Below are positions 1-7,784 of a stretch of DNA of 26,095 nucleotides, piece after piece. Source of the stretch: CAYVAP01 sp964343195. Lineage in GTDB: Bacteria; Bacteroidota; Bacteroidia; J057. The stretch covers positions 1 to 26,095 of the forward strand of contig CAYFIR010000096.1 of the NCBI GenBank assembly GCA_964343195.1. Reading direction: 5' to 3'. Each line of letters starts with the position of its first letter. The stretch's first letter is position 1. The notes beneath the pieces are model-generated. The model did no database searches and was not told the origin of the DNA. It worked only from the letters and a program-made list of their open reading frames with translations. A program made the translations under genes and the position numbers.

Positions 1-1715
1 CGGAAGGTGCCGCAGCTATTGCTGGCTTCGACCCAGTAGAGGCCGTCCGAAGTGGCCTGATAGCTGGCTGAGGCGCTGTTGTCCTGCCAGAGGTAGCTGG
101 TGTTGGGCAGAGTAGTTTGAGACAAATCGAGGCTTTGGCCCTGGCAGAGAGCGGTATCCGGCCCCAGGTCCACGATGGGGCTTTGCCGCACCAGAATGGT
201 GTCGTAGAGCGTATCGGGATAGGTCGGACATCCCCGATAGACCACAGCCTGCACGGGATAAGTCCCCGGCCCGGCGTAGAGATGCTCCGCGCTATCCCCC
301 ACAAAGGTGATCGGAGCCACCCCCGACTCCCCAAAATCCCAGCGCACCGAGTCCACCCGGTAGCCACTCACCCGGAACTTTGCCGTGTCGGGCAGGCAGA
401 CTGTCAGGCCTCCGGCGTTGAGGGAGCTGTCTTTTAGTCCTAGCTCAAGGGGACGGAAGTAGTGGGGAGAGAAATAGGGGAGGTACATATTGATGTTAAA
501 TATTGGCCGATCAATAAAATCGAAGCCTTGAGAAACATAGTCGCAAGCAGTTCCAAGGCCATTGGGGTTTCGGATGACACCAAGCCAATGGTAGGAGGTA
601 TCATTGGGGTTTGGCCAAACAAAGGCGTTGGGTCCTCCTTTCAGCACGTAGATACTCCCATCGGGCCCATAGGCCATATCTACGACCCCTGCCTGTTGAC
701 CCGTATCTACCACAGCGGGGATGGCAGAACTGGCTATGATCGCAGGATTTCCGCTGGATAAATCCGTTTGGTAAATGGTTCGGCCAATGATGTTTGCAAT
801 CGTAACCCACTTCATCCGGTACAGTTTCGAGCCATCAGGAGAAAAGAGAATTCGATGGCCATCCCGCCAGCTTTCATTCGGTGGATAGACTCCCTGTGGG
901 AGTGGATCGAGTTTAATTGGGTTAGAGATTACTCCTGTAATGGGATCAAAGTCCATGACGTAAGTGCCGGTATCGTTTATACCAAATCCAGTCACAGCAA
1001 GCTTTCGCCCATCGGGTGAAGCCACCATTTCGGCCAATCTCCACCCTGCGGTGCCACTGATCCCTGGAGCTGCGAATGGGATGGCCCATGCTGGACCTAC
1101 GGCAGATATTACTGGTGGAGAAATCCCGGTAGGGGTTAATTTATAGGCATAGTAATGATTGGTGCTTTCCTTGCGACCGATAAGCCAGTAGTCCTGTCCA
1201 TTGGGGTGGGCTACCCCCACGCTTTGTGCTGCCACGGTATCCATGACAGGAGTAAAGTTCGGGAGCAGGCCACCGAGTCCCCCATTCAAGCTCATGTCAA
1301 TGGTAACATATCCTAATATAAGTGAAGTAAGTCCAGGATGTGGGCTGTACCGCCCAATCATTAGATATTGTTGAGCATTTCCAGGCTTAGGAATGGCATA
1401 TTGTTGTTTGGCGTATGCTCCATAAACACCTATGACGGTAGGGGGAAACATATTGCCCATTACCTGATAGTTGGCATTGTAAACGACTCCTGTATTCGCA
1501 TAGAATAACAGGTTGCCACAGGGATCTGCCATCGACGTTCGCCACTCTTGTGATGCAGCTGGGAAACCTCCTCCAGTCGGGATGGTGATCCCTCCTCCGG
1601 GATGAAATTTGATTCTGGCAGAGTCCCCCCAATACCAATTAGCAGTCTCATATTGCGCCCATCCCAGGGCGGGCAGGAGGGCCAGCCAGCATAGCAGAAG
1701 CAGGTGTCGGTGCAT
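1..1715 (-). CDS. Large secreted PKD/Ig-like surface protein, N-terminal 571 residues (cut by window edge)
   Basis: The frame is open from an ATG at 1715 to the left edge with no stop, so the 3' end lies outside the window. Residues 1-20 (MHRHLLLLCWLALLPALGWA, then Q) form a Sec signal peptide. About residues 22-400 read like a beta-propeller or surface-repeat region with recurrent blades (VASPDGRKLAVTGFG, LFSPDGSKLYRMKW, MAYGPDGSIYVLKGG). A PKD-like domain follows (VRWDFGESG ... HLYAGPGTYPVQAVVYRGC), then an Ig-like segment starting VDLGPDTALCQGQSLDLSQT and ending YWVEASNSCG. This layout is usual for Bacteroidota proteins exported by Sec and anchored through a T9SS C-terminal domain, which would be in the missing part. 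The function is unknown; a cell-surface or adhesive role is inferred. The start is chosen because the signal peptide begins exactly there. Confidence 0.85.
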   Translation of the reverse strand, partial: MHRHLLLLCWLALLPALGWAQYETANWYWGDSARIKFHPGGGITIPTGGGFPAASQEWRTSMADPCGNLLFYANTGVVYNANYQVMGNMFPPTVIGVYGAYAKQQYAIPKPGNAQQYLMIGRYSPHPGLTSLILGYVTIDMSLNGGLGGLLPNFTPVMDTVAAQSVGVAHPNGQDYWLIGRKESTNHYYAYKLTPTGISPPVISAVGPAWAIPFAAPGISGTAGWRLAEMVASPDGRKLAVTGFGINDTGTYVMDFDPITGVISNPIKLDPLPQGVYPPNESWRDGHRILFSPDGSKLYRMKWVTIANIIGRTIYQTDLSSGNPAIIASSAIPAVVDTGQQAGVVDMAYGPDGSIYVLKGGPNAFVWPNPNDTSYHWLGVIRNPNGLGTACDYVSQGFDFIDRPIFNINMYLPYFSPHYFRPLELGLKDSSLNAGGLTVCLPDTAKFRVSGYRVDSVRWDFGESGVAPITFVGDSAEHLYAGPGTYPVQAVVYRGCPTYPDTLYDTILVRQSPIVDLGPDTALCQGQSLDLSQTTLPNTSYLWQDNSASASYQATSDGLYWVEASNSCGTF

Positions 1716-1743
1716 GGTTGTGGTTTTTTTTGGTCGTGGAATA

Positions 1744-1775
1744 CAAATTGTGGATCAAGACATTTGAGCTGCAAA
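1744..1775 (-). promoter_or_regulatory. Weak Bacteroidota-type promoter candidate for the PKD protein
   Basis: On the minus strand TTTG (1772-1775) is followed after 20 bases by ACAATTTG (1744-1751), which keeps the TTTG half of the TAnnTTTG -7 element. It would give a leader of roughly 20 bases before the ATG at 1715. The match is partial. Confidence 0.25.
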
Positions 1776-1780
1776 GAGAT

Positions 1781-1821
1781 ATGTAGGTAAATGAGCCACT
1801 GACTGGCTCATTTACCTACAT
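1781..1821. repeat. Perfect 18-bp inverted repeat, 5-base loop
   Basis: The arm ATGTAGGTAAATGAGCCA (1781-1798) is matched exactly by its reverse complement at 1804-1821, with CTGAC between. It lies just upstream of the candidate promoter of the leftmost gene. On the + strand it is followed by CC and five T, but no + strand gene ends here, so it is not an obvious terminator. It may be a protein-binding palindrome or a cruciform. Confidence 0.8.
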
Positions 1822-2106
1822 CCTTTTTACCTTTATCTACCCAAAAGTCCCTATTTCTTTCTTTACTTTTGCCTTCAAAACTATTCCAAAATACGAATTG
1901 ATTGGGATCTAAGAAAGAGGATTGGGGAGGGAATTGAATTTGTTAGGTGAGGGGAAATGAAAATTGTTGTACCTATATTGTACCTATGGGATAAAAATAT
2001 GGCTTAAATATTTGCATATCAACTATATAAAATATGTTTACTAAAACCTGTAGGGGTCGTACCTTTTTTCTATACATTCCCGCCATTTTTATCAGAGAAC
2101 CAAAAT

Positions 2107-2134
2107 GAAAAGCCCAGCCAATTATTGGCTGGGC
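2107..2134 (-). terminator. Rho-independent terminator of the lipoprotein gene
   Basis: On the minus strand a perfect 10-bp stem (GCCCAGCCAA 2134-2125 in reverse complement, 3-base loop, second arm 2121-2112) is followed by TTTTCATTTT. It lies 36 bases past the stop codon at 2170. GC-rich stem plus T-rich tail is the classical layout. Confidence 0.75.
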
Positions 2135-2169
2135 CAGCATATGAAAGCGAATAGGGGCCATTAACTTTC

Positions 2170-2706
2170 TTAGAATTCGTTGGCGGTTGAACGACTGCGG
2201 GTACTGCTGTGAGTTTCCATCATATGAGGAGTTCCTGTGGAGACCAAACGGTCAGACTCATTGTCTCCTTCCAACTCTCCATTGTAATCCCTTACCCGGA
2301 TAACTCGCTTGTCATACTCACCATGTTCGGCAAATCGATCAGGGTGTACATCAGCCAGTTTGGCTTCGGCATACTCGATGTTAGGAGTCCAGGCGTTCTT
2401 ATCGGTCTGAATCCACAGATCCCGCTCTCCGCTGATAACCAGGCTGCGAGCTACCTGCTCCTGATCACGGTATACATAGATCTCCTCAATTATGAAAGAC
2501 CCATAGGGGAAGGCGTTGATCTCGGTTTCTACAAAGGTCGTGGGTTGTTCCTGAGGTTCCTCTGTTTCGCTCCGCTCAACTTCGATAACGATGGTTGGGA
2601 ACTCGCGTGCCTCGTCAATTGAGACTGGTGCCAGGGTCTGCTTTTGTGCACAGGAAGTGAAAATCAAGGCTGCGGCGATGCTGGTGTAGAAGATGAAGCT
2701 TTTCAT
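2170..2706 (-). CDS. Small putative lipoprotein, unknown function
   Basis: The protein has 178 residues. The N-terminus (MKSFIFYTSIAAALIFTSCA) is a signal peptide ending in a lipobox-like FTSC, so Cys19 would be lipidated after Sec export and cleavage by signal peptidase II. The rest is acidic and hydrophilic, with a Glu-rich stretch (VERSETEEPQEQ, about 42-54), a beta-type middle region (FPYGSFIIEEIYVYRDQEQ, about 66-84) and a low-complexity Ser/Thr/Arg tail. No catalytic motif or known domain is recognised. It stands alone: the gap upstream is 761 bp and a strong terminator follows. The product is probably a periplasmic or outer-membrane lipoprotein; the lipobox gives the localisation and the function is unknown. 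Confidence 0.75.
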   Translation of the reverse strand: MKSFIFYTSIAAALIFTSCAQKQTLAPVSIDEAREFPTIVIEVERSETEEPQEQPTTFVETEINAFPYGSFIIEEIYVYRDQEQVARSLVISGERDLWIQTDKNAWTPNIEYAEAKLADVHPDRFAEHGEYDKRVIRVRDYNGELEGDNESDRLVSTGTPHMMETHSSTRSRSTANEF

Positions 2707-3304
2707 TGCTTTTTGAGTTAATGGGTGAAATCTACTTGCAAAGCTTCGAAGGCTGGAATACCGTATGCCACGAAACCGAAAACAAATAATAGTTGGGGAG
2801 GAAGTTGGCTGTAAAGCCTGATTTCAAGCCATTTGGGCTACAAAAAGCAAATTGGGAGACTCACGGCTTATTACCTGAGGGAATGGGACATCCTCAGAAA
2901 AGCAGAGCCACGAAGCAGATGGGAAGTGATTGCGAACATTTGGGGTGAATTTGAAGGTAAAGAGAAATGGAGAAATATTATTTGATCTTACCTTCAGGGT
3001 GCTTCAGGAGAGTGAAGCATTCATTCGCAAGTACAATAACCATTACGCCGATATTTTTCTGAGGGTTGCATGGCAGGAGATTTTTTTTCTGGTAACGAGG
3101 AAAAGAAATGATGAGGCAGGTATGAGTAAGTGGTAAAATATCTGCCTAAATAAGGCTGAATGGGCGATTTAAGGGCTGGGGAAAAAAGATAACTGTGGCC
3201 ACATTTTTTTTAAGATTTTCATGGCTAGATCAGGCATATTTTTCTGAATAGCCCATTTAACATCCTGTAAGTTGTGGAGATAAATCTGGAGTTTACAGTG
3301 GCGC

Positions 3305-3335
3305 TTTCCCCTTTCCCTCCCCTTGTGTAACTTTG
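3305..3335 (+). promoter_or_regulatory. Promoter candidate for smc
   Basis: TAACTTTG (3328-3335) matches the Bacteroidota -7 consensus TAnnTTTG exactly. Twenty bases upstream is CTTTC in place of the -33 TTTG, so the second element is partial. Transcription would start near 3342 and leave an approximately 125-base leader that holds the repeat cluster at 3341-3458. Confidence 0.5.
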
Positions 3336-3340
3336 GAGAA

Positions 3341-3458
3341 GAAAAGAAGTCAGAAGTGAGATCGGCTTCGCCTGTCAGAGGTCAGACAAAAAAAGAGCCT
3401 CTTATTGATTCTGACAGCACCGCGATCTGACTTCTGGCAGTGAAACGGTCTGACCTCT
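3341..3458. repeat. GTCAGA(A/G)G repeat cluster in the smc leader
   Basis: Four related units lie here: two in direct orientation (AGAAGTCAGA at 3345-3354, AGAGGTCAGAC at 3377-3387) and two in reverse complement (TCTGACTTCT at 3426-3435, GTCTGACCTCT at 3448-3458). The first pairs perfectly with the third over 10 bp and the second with the fourth over 11 bp. These two pairings interleave. Related units recur at 7049-7078 and 7727-7771. Confidence 0.75.
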
Positions 3459-3467
3459 TTCCACTCT

Positions 3468-6400
3468 ATGCTCTTAACCAGCCTCGAAATCTTCGGCTTC
3501 AAAAGCTTTGCCGAACGCACCAAGTTTGTCTTTGACGAAGGAATCACGGGAATCGTGGGGCCCAACGGCTGTGGCAAGTCCAATGTTGTCGACTCCATCC
3601 GTTGGGTGCTGGGCGAGCAAAAGACCAAGAACCTGCGCTCCGACAAGATGGAGAACATCATCTTCAACGGCACCAAAGCCAAGCGCAAGTCCAATTACGC
3701 CGAGGTTTCCCTGACCTTCGAAAACACCAAAAACGTCCTGCCCACCGAGTATAGTACGATTTCCATCACCCGAAAACTGTACCGCAGCGGGGATTCTGAA
3801 TACCAGATCAACGGCGTTACCTGCCGCCTGAAGGACATTCAGAACCTGTTCATGGATACCGGTATCAGCTCTGATAGCTATGCCATTATCGAGTTGGGCA
3901 TGGTGGATGAAATCCTGACCAACAAGGACAATGAGCGGAGAAAATTCTTTGAAGAAGCGGCGGGTATTTCCAAATACAAGCTGCGTAAGCGGCAGACCCT
4001 CAAACGATTGGCTGATACCGACGCCGACCTGGAGCGGGTAGAAGACCTGCTTTATGAAATCGAGAAAAACCTAAAATCTCTGGAGAAACAGGCTCGTCGC
4101 ACCCAACGATATTTCGAGCTGAAAGAAAAATACAAGCTGATCAGTTCGCAGTATGCCTTTCTGATGATGCGCGACATCCGCGAGCGACAAAATCAGATCA
4201 AAATCCTCCAGGACAACCTGGAAGATCAGATCACCCAGGTGCAGAGCGAACTGGCCCAGCGGGAGGCCCGGATGCAGGACCTCCGCAAGTCGCAGGTAGA
4301 CAATGAAAAGAACCTTGCATTGGCACAGGAGGACCTCAACAAGCACCTGCGCAAGATTCAGTCGGTCGAGACGGAAAAGTCGATCAAAAACGAGCGGCTC
4401 AAATACCTGCAACAGCGCGAGGTGAGCATTCGCAACCAGATCGAAACCGAAGGCCTGAAGGTCGAGCGGAACCAGGGGATGCTGGTGCAATTGCGAGAGC
4501 AATTGCTGCGACAGGAGCAGGAATTGGAGGGGCAGACCGAGCAGGAGCAGGGACGACAGGCTGAGGTAGACTCACTGGCCAAGCGCTACGAAGAAGAGCA
4601 GCGCATGGCCAAGCAGTTGCAAATGCAGCACCGTGAGGCCGAAGCTGAGTTGCAGGAAATGACCCGCGAAAAGGAGGTGGCCCGCGTTAAGCTTCAAAGC
4701 CTCGAAAATGAACTGCGACGCACTGTAGAGGACCGTGAACACCGAGAGGGCGAGATCGATGCTTTTACGGAGAAAAAACAGGAACTGGCGGAATCTGTGA
4801 AAGTCCTTGACCAGCAGGCCACTGAGCTGGAACTCAAGCGGGACCACCATGCTGCCGAGCGCAAGCGTACCGAACAGGCAGTTACCGAGTTCAAGGATCA
4901 GCTATACCAGACCAACCGCGTCATCGACGCCAAACAAAACGAATACAACCTCACCAAGTCACTGGTCGAAAATCTGGAGGGCTTTCCCGCCAGTGTGAAG
5001 TTCCTCAAGAAAAGCGCCGACTGGATGAAGGAAGCCCCGTTGCTTTCTGATGTCTTTTCCGTGCCGGAAGCTTTCAAAGTGGCGTTTGAAAATTACCTGG
5101 AAGGCTACCTGAGCTACTATGTTGTCCCAAGTCGCGAAGATGCGACCAAGGCCGTGCACCTGCTAGCCGACGCCTCCAAGGGCCGCGCCAACTTCTTCAT
5201 TCTCAGTGACCTCGTAGATTATAAGCCCGATAACCAATTGCTGTTCACCCAGGCTCAGTCGGCGCTGGATCTGGTGGAATTTGCCCCGGAATACAAAAAG
5301 CTGGCCCTCTACCTGCTGGGCAATGTCTATGTCGTTAACCACGAATCTGAAATTCCGGCCGATGTGCCAGAAGGCGTCGTGTTCCTGACTCAGACAGGAA
5401 ATCTGGCCCGTCGCCGCTTCACCATGAGTGGTGGATCGCTGGGGCTCTTTGAAGGGAAGCGCCTTGGACGAGCCAAAAACCTCGAAAAGCTCGAAAAGGA
5501 ACTCAAGAACCTGCGTAGCAAGAAAAATCAGCAACAACGCGAACTGGAGCAGGCGCAGACCCAACTGGATACACTTAAGCGTACCGATTTTACCGTCGGA
5601 CTGGATCGCGCTCGCAAAGCATTGGCTGAGAAGCAACGCGATTTTTCGGTGCTGGAATCCCGTGAGAAGGAGTACCGCGAGTTTATCATGCGGGTAGGAC
5701 AGCGGAGCGACAGCCTTCGCACCGAATTGGAACAGATCCAAACCCGTACAGAGGAACTCGATCCTCAGATCAAGATCGGGCTGGAAGAAGTACAGCAGTT
5801 GAACAGCCGCCTGGCGCAGGCGCAGGCTGTGGCCCAGGAGACGGAGGATCTGCTTTCAGATGCGCGAAAAGGCTTCAACGAGGTTCATATTCGGTTGATT
5901 CACGTGCGCAATCAGGTGGAAAATACCCGTCGGGAAATTGAGCAGAAAGATGAAGAGGTAGATTCACATTCCCAAAATAACGAGACCCTTAAGGCCGATC
6001 TTGCCAGGGTGGAGGCTGACACCGAGGAGCTAATCACCAGTAACACCCAGGACGACGACGCCATTGTAGGCCTTTATCAGCAAAAGAAAGAGAAAGAAGC
6101 CCGTGTCGAGCGGATGGAACAGGCCCTGGCTCAAACCAAGAATAGCATCCGTCAGCAGGAAGACGCCTCCGCAGGGCATCGCAAGCGCCGCGAAGATGCG
6201 CTGACCCGTCAGGCAAATCTCAAAGAGCAGGCTACGGAAATTCGCATCGAGTGGAACAGCCTGCGCGAGCGGATGTCAGTGGAGTTTCAGGTAGAGGTGG
6301 ACGACCTCTCCGAGGCGGCGCTGTTTGACAAACCGTTGGATAGCTTTGACCTGGGGGCACTGCGCGCCGAGGTGGAAAAGACCCGTGGTAAAGTCCAGAA

Positions 6401-7037
6401 CTACGGCGAAATCAACCCCATGGCGGTGCAGGCTTACAACGAAATGAAGGAGCGCTTCGACTTCATCACAGGCCAGAAAAACGACCTGTTGGAAGCCAAA
6501 GAGTCATTGCTCACCACCATCAGCGAGATCGACGAAACCGCCAAGGAGCAGTTCCTCGCTACCTTTACGCAGGTGCGCGACCACTTCCAGCGGGTATTCC
6601 GATCACTGTTTACCCAGGACGACACCTGCGACCTGATCCTTATGGACCCCGAGAATCCTCTGGAGTCTGAGATCAACATCATCGCCCGCCCCAAGGGCAA
6701 GCGCCCGCAGACCATCAAGCAACTCTCTGGTGGGGAGAAGACCCTCACAGCAGTGGCCCTGCTGTTCAGCATTTACCTGATCAAACCCGCGCCCTTCTGT
6801 ATCTTCGACGAGGTCGATGCCCCGCTCGACGATGCCAACATCGACAAGTTCAACAACATCATCCGGGACTTCAGCGACAGTTCCCAGTTCATCATCGTGA
6901 CCCACAACAAGCGCACGATGGCCTCTACCAACGTTATCTATGGCGTGACCATGATGAATACGGGGATCTCATCCGTGCTGCCTGTGAGCCTGTCTGACAT
7001 TGGGCTGGATGAAGCGGGTGAAGTGGTGATGGGGTAG
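3468..7037 (+). CDS. smc: Chromosome segregation/condensation ATPase SMC
   Basis: SMC dimers load onto DNA with ScpA/ScpB and organise the chromosome by ATP-driven loop extrusion. The 1189-residue length is usual for bacterial SMC. Walker A is GPNGCGKS (31-38), followed by the Q-loop region WVLGEQ. Two long coiled-coil arms (about 165-500 and 670-1030, rich in Glu, Gln, Lys, Arg) flank the hinge domain (about 504-625, from GFPASVKFLK to GRANFFILSD). The C-terminal half-head carries the ABC signature LSGGEK (1086-1091), Walker B CIFDEVDAPLDD with Asp1114 and catalytic Glu1115, and the H-loop VTHNKRTM. All key residues are intact. The ATG at 3468 gives the expected MLLTSLEIFGFKSF start, the conserved first strand. 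It is monocistronic or co-transcribed with the small downstream pair; scpA/scpB are not in the window. Confidence 0.97.
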   Translation: MLLTSLEIFGFKSFAERTKFVFDEGITGIVGPNGCGKSNVVDSIRWVLGEQKTKNLRSDKMENIIFNGTKAKRKSNYAEVSLTFENTKNVLPTEYSTISITRKLYRSGDSEYQINGVTCRLKDIQNLFMDTGISSDSYAIIELGMVDEILTNKDNERRKFFEEAAGISKYKLRKRQTLKRLADTDADLERVEDLLYEIEKNLKSLEKQARRTQRYFELKEKYKLISSQYAFLMMRDIRERQNQIKILQDNLEDQITQVQSELAQREARMQDLRKSQVDNEKNLALAQEDLNKHLRKIQSVETEKSIKNERLKYLQQREVSIRNQIETEGLKVERNQGMLVQLREQLLRQEQELEGQTEQEQGRQAEVDSLAKRYEEEQRMAKQLQMQHREAEAELQEMTREKEVARVKLQSLENELRRTVEDREHREGEIDAFTEKKQELAESVKVLDQQATELELKRDHHAAERKRTEQAVTEFKDQLYQTNRVIDAKQNEYNLTKSLVENLEGFPASVKFLKKSADWMKEAPLLSDVFSVPEAFKVAFENYLEGYLSYYVVPSREDATKAVHLLADASKGRANFFILSDLVDYKPDNQLLFTQAQSALDLVEFAPEYKKLALYLLGNVYVVNHESEIPADVPEGVVFLTQTGNLARRRFTMSGGSLGLFEGKRLGRAKNLEKLEKELKNLRSKKNQQQRELEQAQTQLDTLKRTDFTVGLDRARKALAEKQRDFSVLESREKEYREFIMRVGQRSDSLRTELEQIQTRTEELDPQIKIGLEEVQQLNSRLAQAQAVAQETEDLLSDARKGFNEVHIRLIHVRNQVENTRREIEQKDEEVDSHSQNNETLKADLARVEADTEELITSNTQDDDAIVGLYQQKKEKEARVERMEQALAQTKNSIRQQEDASAGHRKRREDALTRQANLKEQATEIRIEWNSLRERMSVEFQVEVDDLSEAALFDKPLDSFDLGALRAEVEKTRGKVQNYGEINPMAVQAYNEMKERFDFITGQKNDLLEAKESLLTTISEIDETAKEQFLATFTQVRDHFQRVFRSLFTQDDTCDLILMDPENPLESEINIIARPKGKRPQTIKQLSGGEKTLTAVALLFSIYLIKPAPFCIFDEVDAPLDDANIDKFNNIIRDFSDSSQFIIVTHNKRTMASTNVIYGVTMMNTGISSVLPVSLSDIGLDEAGEVVMG

Positions 7038-7048
7038 AGGGGAAAAAA

Positions 7049-7078
7049 AGTCAGATCACTGTGTTGTCAGAGGTCAGA
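7049..7078. repeat. GTCAGAG-type repeat units just after smc
   Basis: AGTCAGA at 7049-7055 and GTCAGAGGTCAGA at 7066-7078 lie 11 bases after the smc stop. The second is matched in inverted orientation, 12 of 13 bases, by TCTGACCTCTGGC at 7728-7740 on the far side of the DUF433/DUF5615 pair. Confidence 0.7.
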
Positions 7079-7096
7079 TTTTGGAGCCTACCTTTG
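7064..7096 (+). promoter_or_regulatory. Promoter candidate for the DUF433/DUF5615 pair
   Basis: TACCTTTG (7089-7096) matches TAnnTTTG exactly; a TTG lies 22 bases upstream (7064-7066). Transcription would start near 7103, 14 bases before the ATG at 7117. This supports the ATG at 7117 rather than a TTG start at 7081, which would lie inside the promoter. Confidence 0.45.
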
Positions 7097-7116
7097 GTTT
7101 CTTCGTATATTTACAT

Positions 7117-7362
7117 ATGAAAGAGGAAGATCTGTTATCCCGCATAACCATTGACCCACTGGTTTTACATGGGAAGCCGTGTATAAGAGGGATGCGATAT
7201 CCTGTTGAGGGAGTGCTGGAGTATTTAGCCGGAGGAGACTCGGTAGCAGATATTTTGGAAGAATTCCCTGATCTGGAAGAGGCAGATATTTTAGCTTGCA
7301 TTGCCTATGCGGCTGCATCTATGCGAGGCAAAAGTGTGGTTGTGATTCCCTTTGCAGCATGA
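7117..7362 (+). CDS. DUF433 family protein (probable antitoxin)
   Basis: The product has 81 residues from the ATG at 7117. It shows the DUF433 pattern: ITIDPLVLHGKPCIRGMRYP (residues about 8-27), then VEGVLEYLAGGDSVADILEEFPDL and DILACIAYAA, forming the winged or ribbon-helix DNA-binding fold of this family. DUF433 proteins are usually found upstream of DUF5615 PIN-like proteins and are regarded as type II antitoxins that bind the partner and repress their own promoter. That is the arrangement here, with the stop codon overlapping the next ATG (ATGA at 7359-7362), so translation is probably coupled. The family assignment is firm; the antitoxin role is known for the family and inferred here. 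The partner appears damaged. Confidence 0.85.
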   Translation: MKEEDLLSRITIDPLVLHGKPCIRGMRYPVEGVLEYLAGGDSVADILEEFPDLEEADILACIAYAAASMRGKSVVVIPFAA

Positions 7363-7544
7363 AGTTTTTGATTGATGCTCATCTACCGAAGGGTATTGGC
7401 TCCTTTTTCAGGGAACTAGGCCACGAAGTGATCCATACATCGGAGTTGCCTGAAGGAAGTGCAAGCCAGGATCAGGACCTGATAGTTCTGGCAATGGAGT
7501 GCTACCGTGATTTCAAAGCTGTATTTTACCCAAAGTGGTGCTGA
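7359..7544 (+). pseudogene. DUF5615 PIN-like protein (probable toxin), truncated by frameshift
   Basis: The frame begins MKFLIDAHLPKGIGSFFREL with the first acidic residue of the PIN-like active site (Asp6). It continues GHEVIHTSELPEG and SQDQDLIVLAM, all typical of the DUF5615 N-terminal half. After Met48 (AMECYRDFKAVFYPKWC) the sequence loses the family pattern and stops at 61 residues, whereas family members usually run past 100. The next expected motif, V-[IV]-[ST]-K-D-x-D-F, is partly visible in the +1 frame (VISK from bases near 7508, with a DF some 24 bases later). A frameshift plus rearrangement is therefore likely. The start is the ATG overlapping the antitoxin stop. It is probably non-functional as a nuclease because the second acidic cluster is missing. 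Confidence 0.65.
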
Positions 7545-7726
7545 TTTTCAGGCAGTCCGGCATCGCTGAAGTCAAAGACTTGGAGACAGCAGGTATCGGC
7601 TCAGAGAGCCTCACCAGCACCATCCTTTGGATGGTTAAATTGTTATGTACTTCGCCGGTAGTGCCGCTCGTGAGCATCTGTGATGCGACACACCTTCATA
7701 GCGTCCCCGAACCCACTCTGATCCTT

Positions 7727-7771
7727 GTCTGACCTCTGGCAGCTTCGCGGTCTCGCTCCTGACTTCTTTTC
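7727..7771. repeat. Inverted copy of the smc-leader repeat
   Basis: These 45 bases (GTCTGACCTCTGGCAGC ... CTGACTTCTTTTC) are an imperfect reverse complement of 3341-3387: both outer ends match over at least 11 bases, the middle diverges. It lies 14 bases before the 3' end of the TonB receptor gene. No gene is recognised in 7545-7784. Confidence 0.65.
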
Positions 7772-7784
7772 TTTTCCCTCCCCG

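Larger units (their letters stand above)
1716..2169. other. 454-bp intergenic region
   Basis: No credible gene. It contains the 18-bp inverted repeat, AT-rich sequence, a tandem pair of TTGTACCTAT (1967-1976 and 1978-1987, 11-base period) and the terminator of the lipoprotein gene. A 62-codon minus-strand frame at 1973-2161 overlaps that terminator and looks accidental. Confidence 0.6.
2707..3467. other. 761-bp intergenic region between divergent lipoprotein and smc genes
   Basis: No convincing gene. A 68-codon frame at 2930-3136 (+) opens with TTG and has no recognisable family, promoter or composition signal. The 10-bp palindrome TGTGGCCACA near 3195 precedes a run of eight T. The last 140 bases hold the smc promoter candidate and a GTCAGAG-type repeat cluster described separately. 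Confidence 0.6.

Noticed and set aside
1973..2161. 62-codon minus-strand frame in the gap after the lipoprotein gene
   Set aside because: It overlaps the rho-independent terminator, has no family features and sits in AT-rich non-coding sequence.
2209..2622. 137-codon + strand frame opposite the lipoprotein gene
   Set aside because: It is a shadow of the lipoprotein, which has a signal peptide, lipobox and terminator.
2930..3136. 68-codon + strand frame before smc
   Set aside because: TTG start, no promoter, no recognisable domain; protein-like composition is weak.
7535..7732. 65-codon + strand frame after the toxin
   Set aside because: GTG start, overlaps the toxin frame, no similarity to the DUF5615 C-terminal half; more likely debris.
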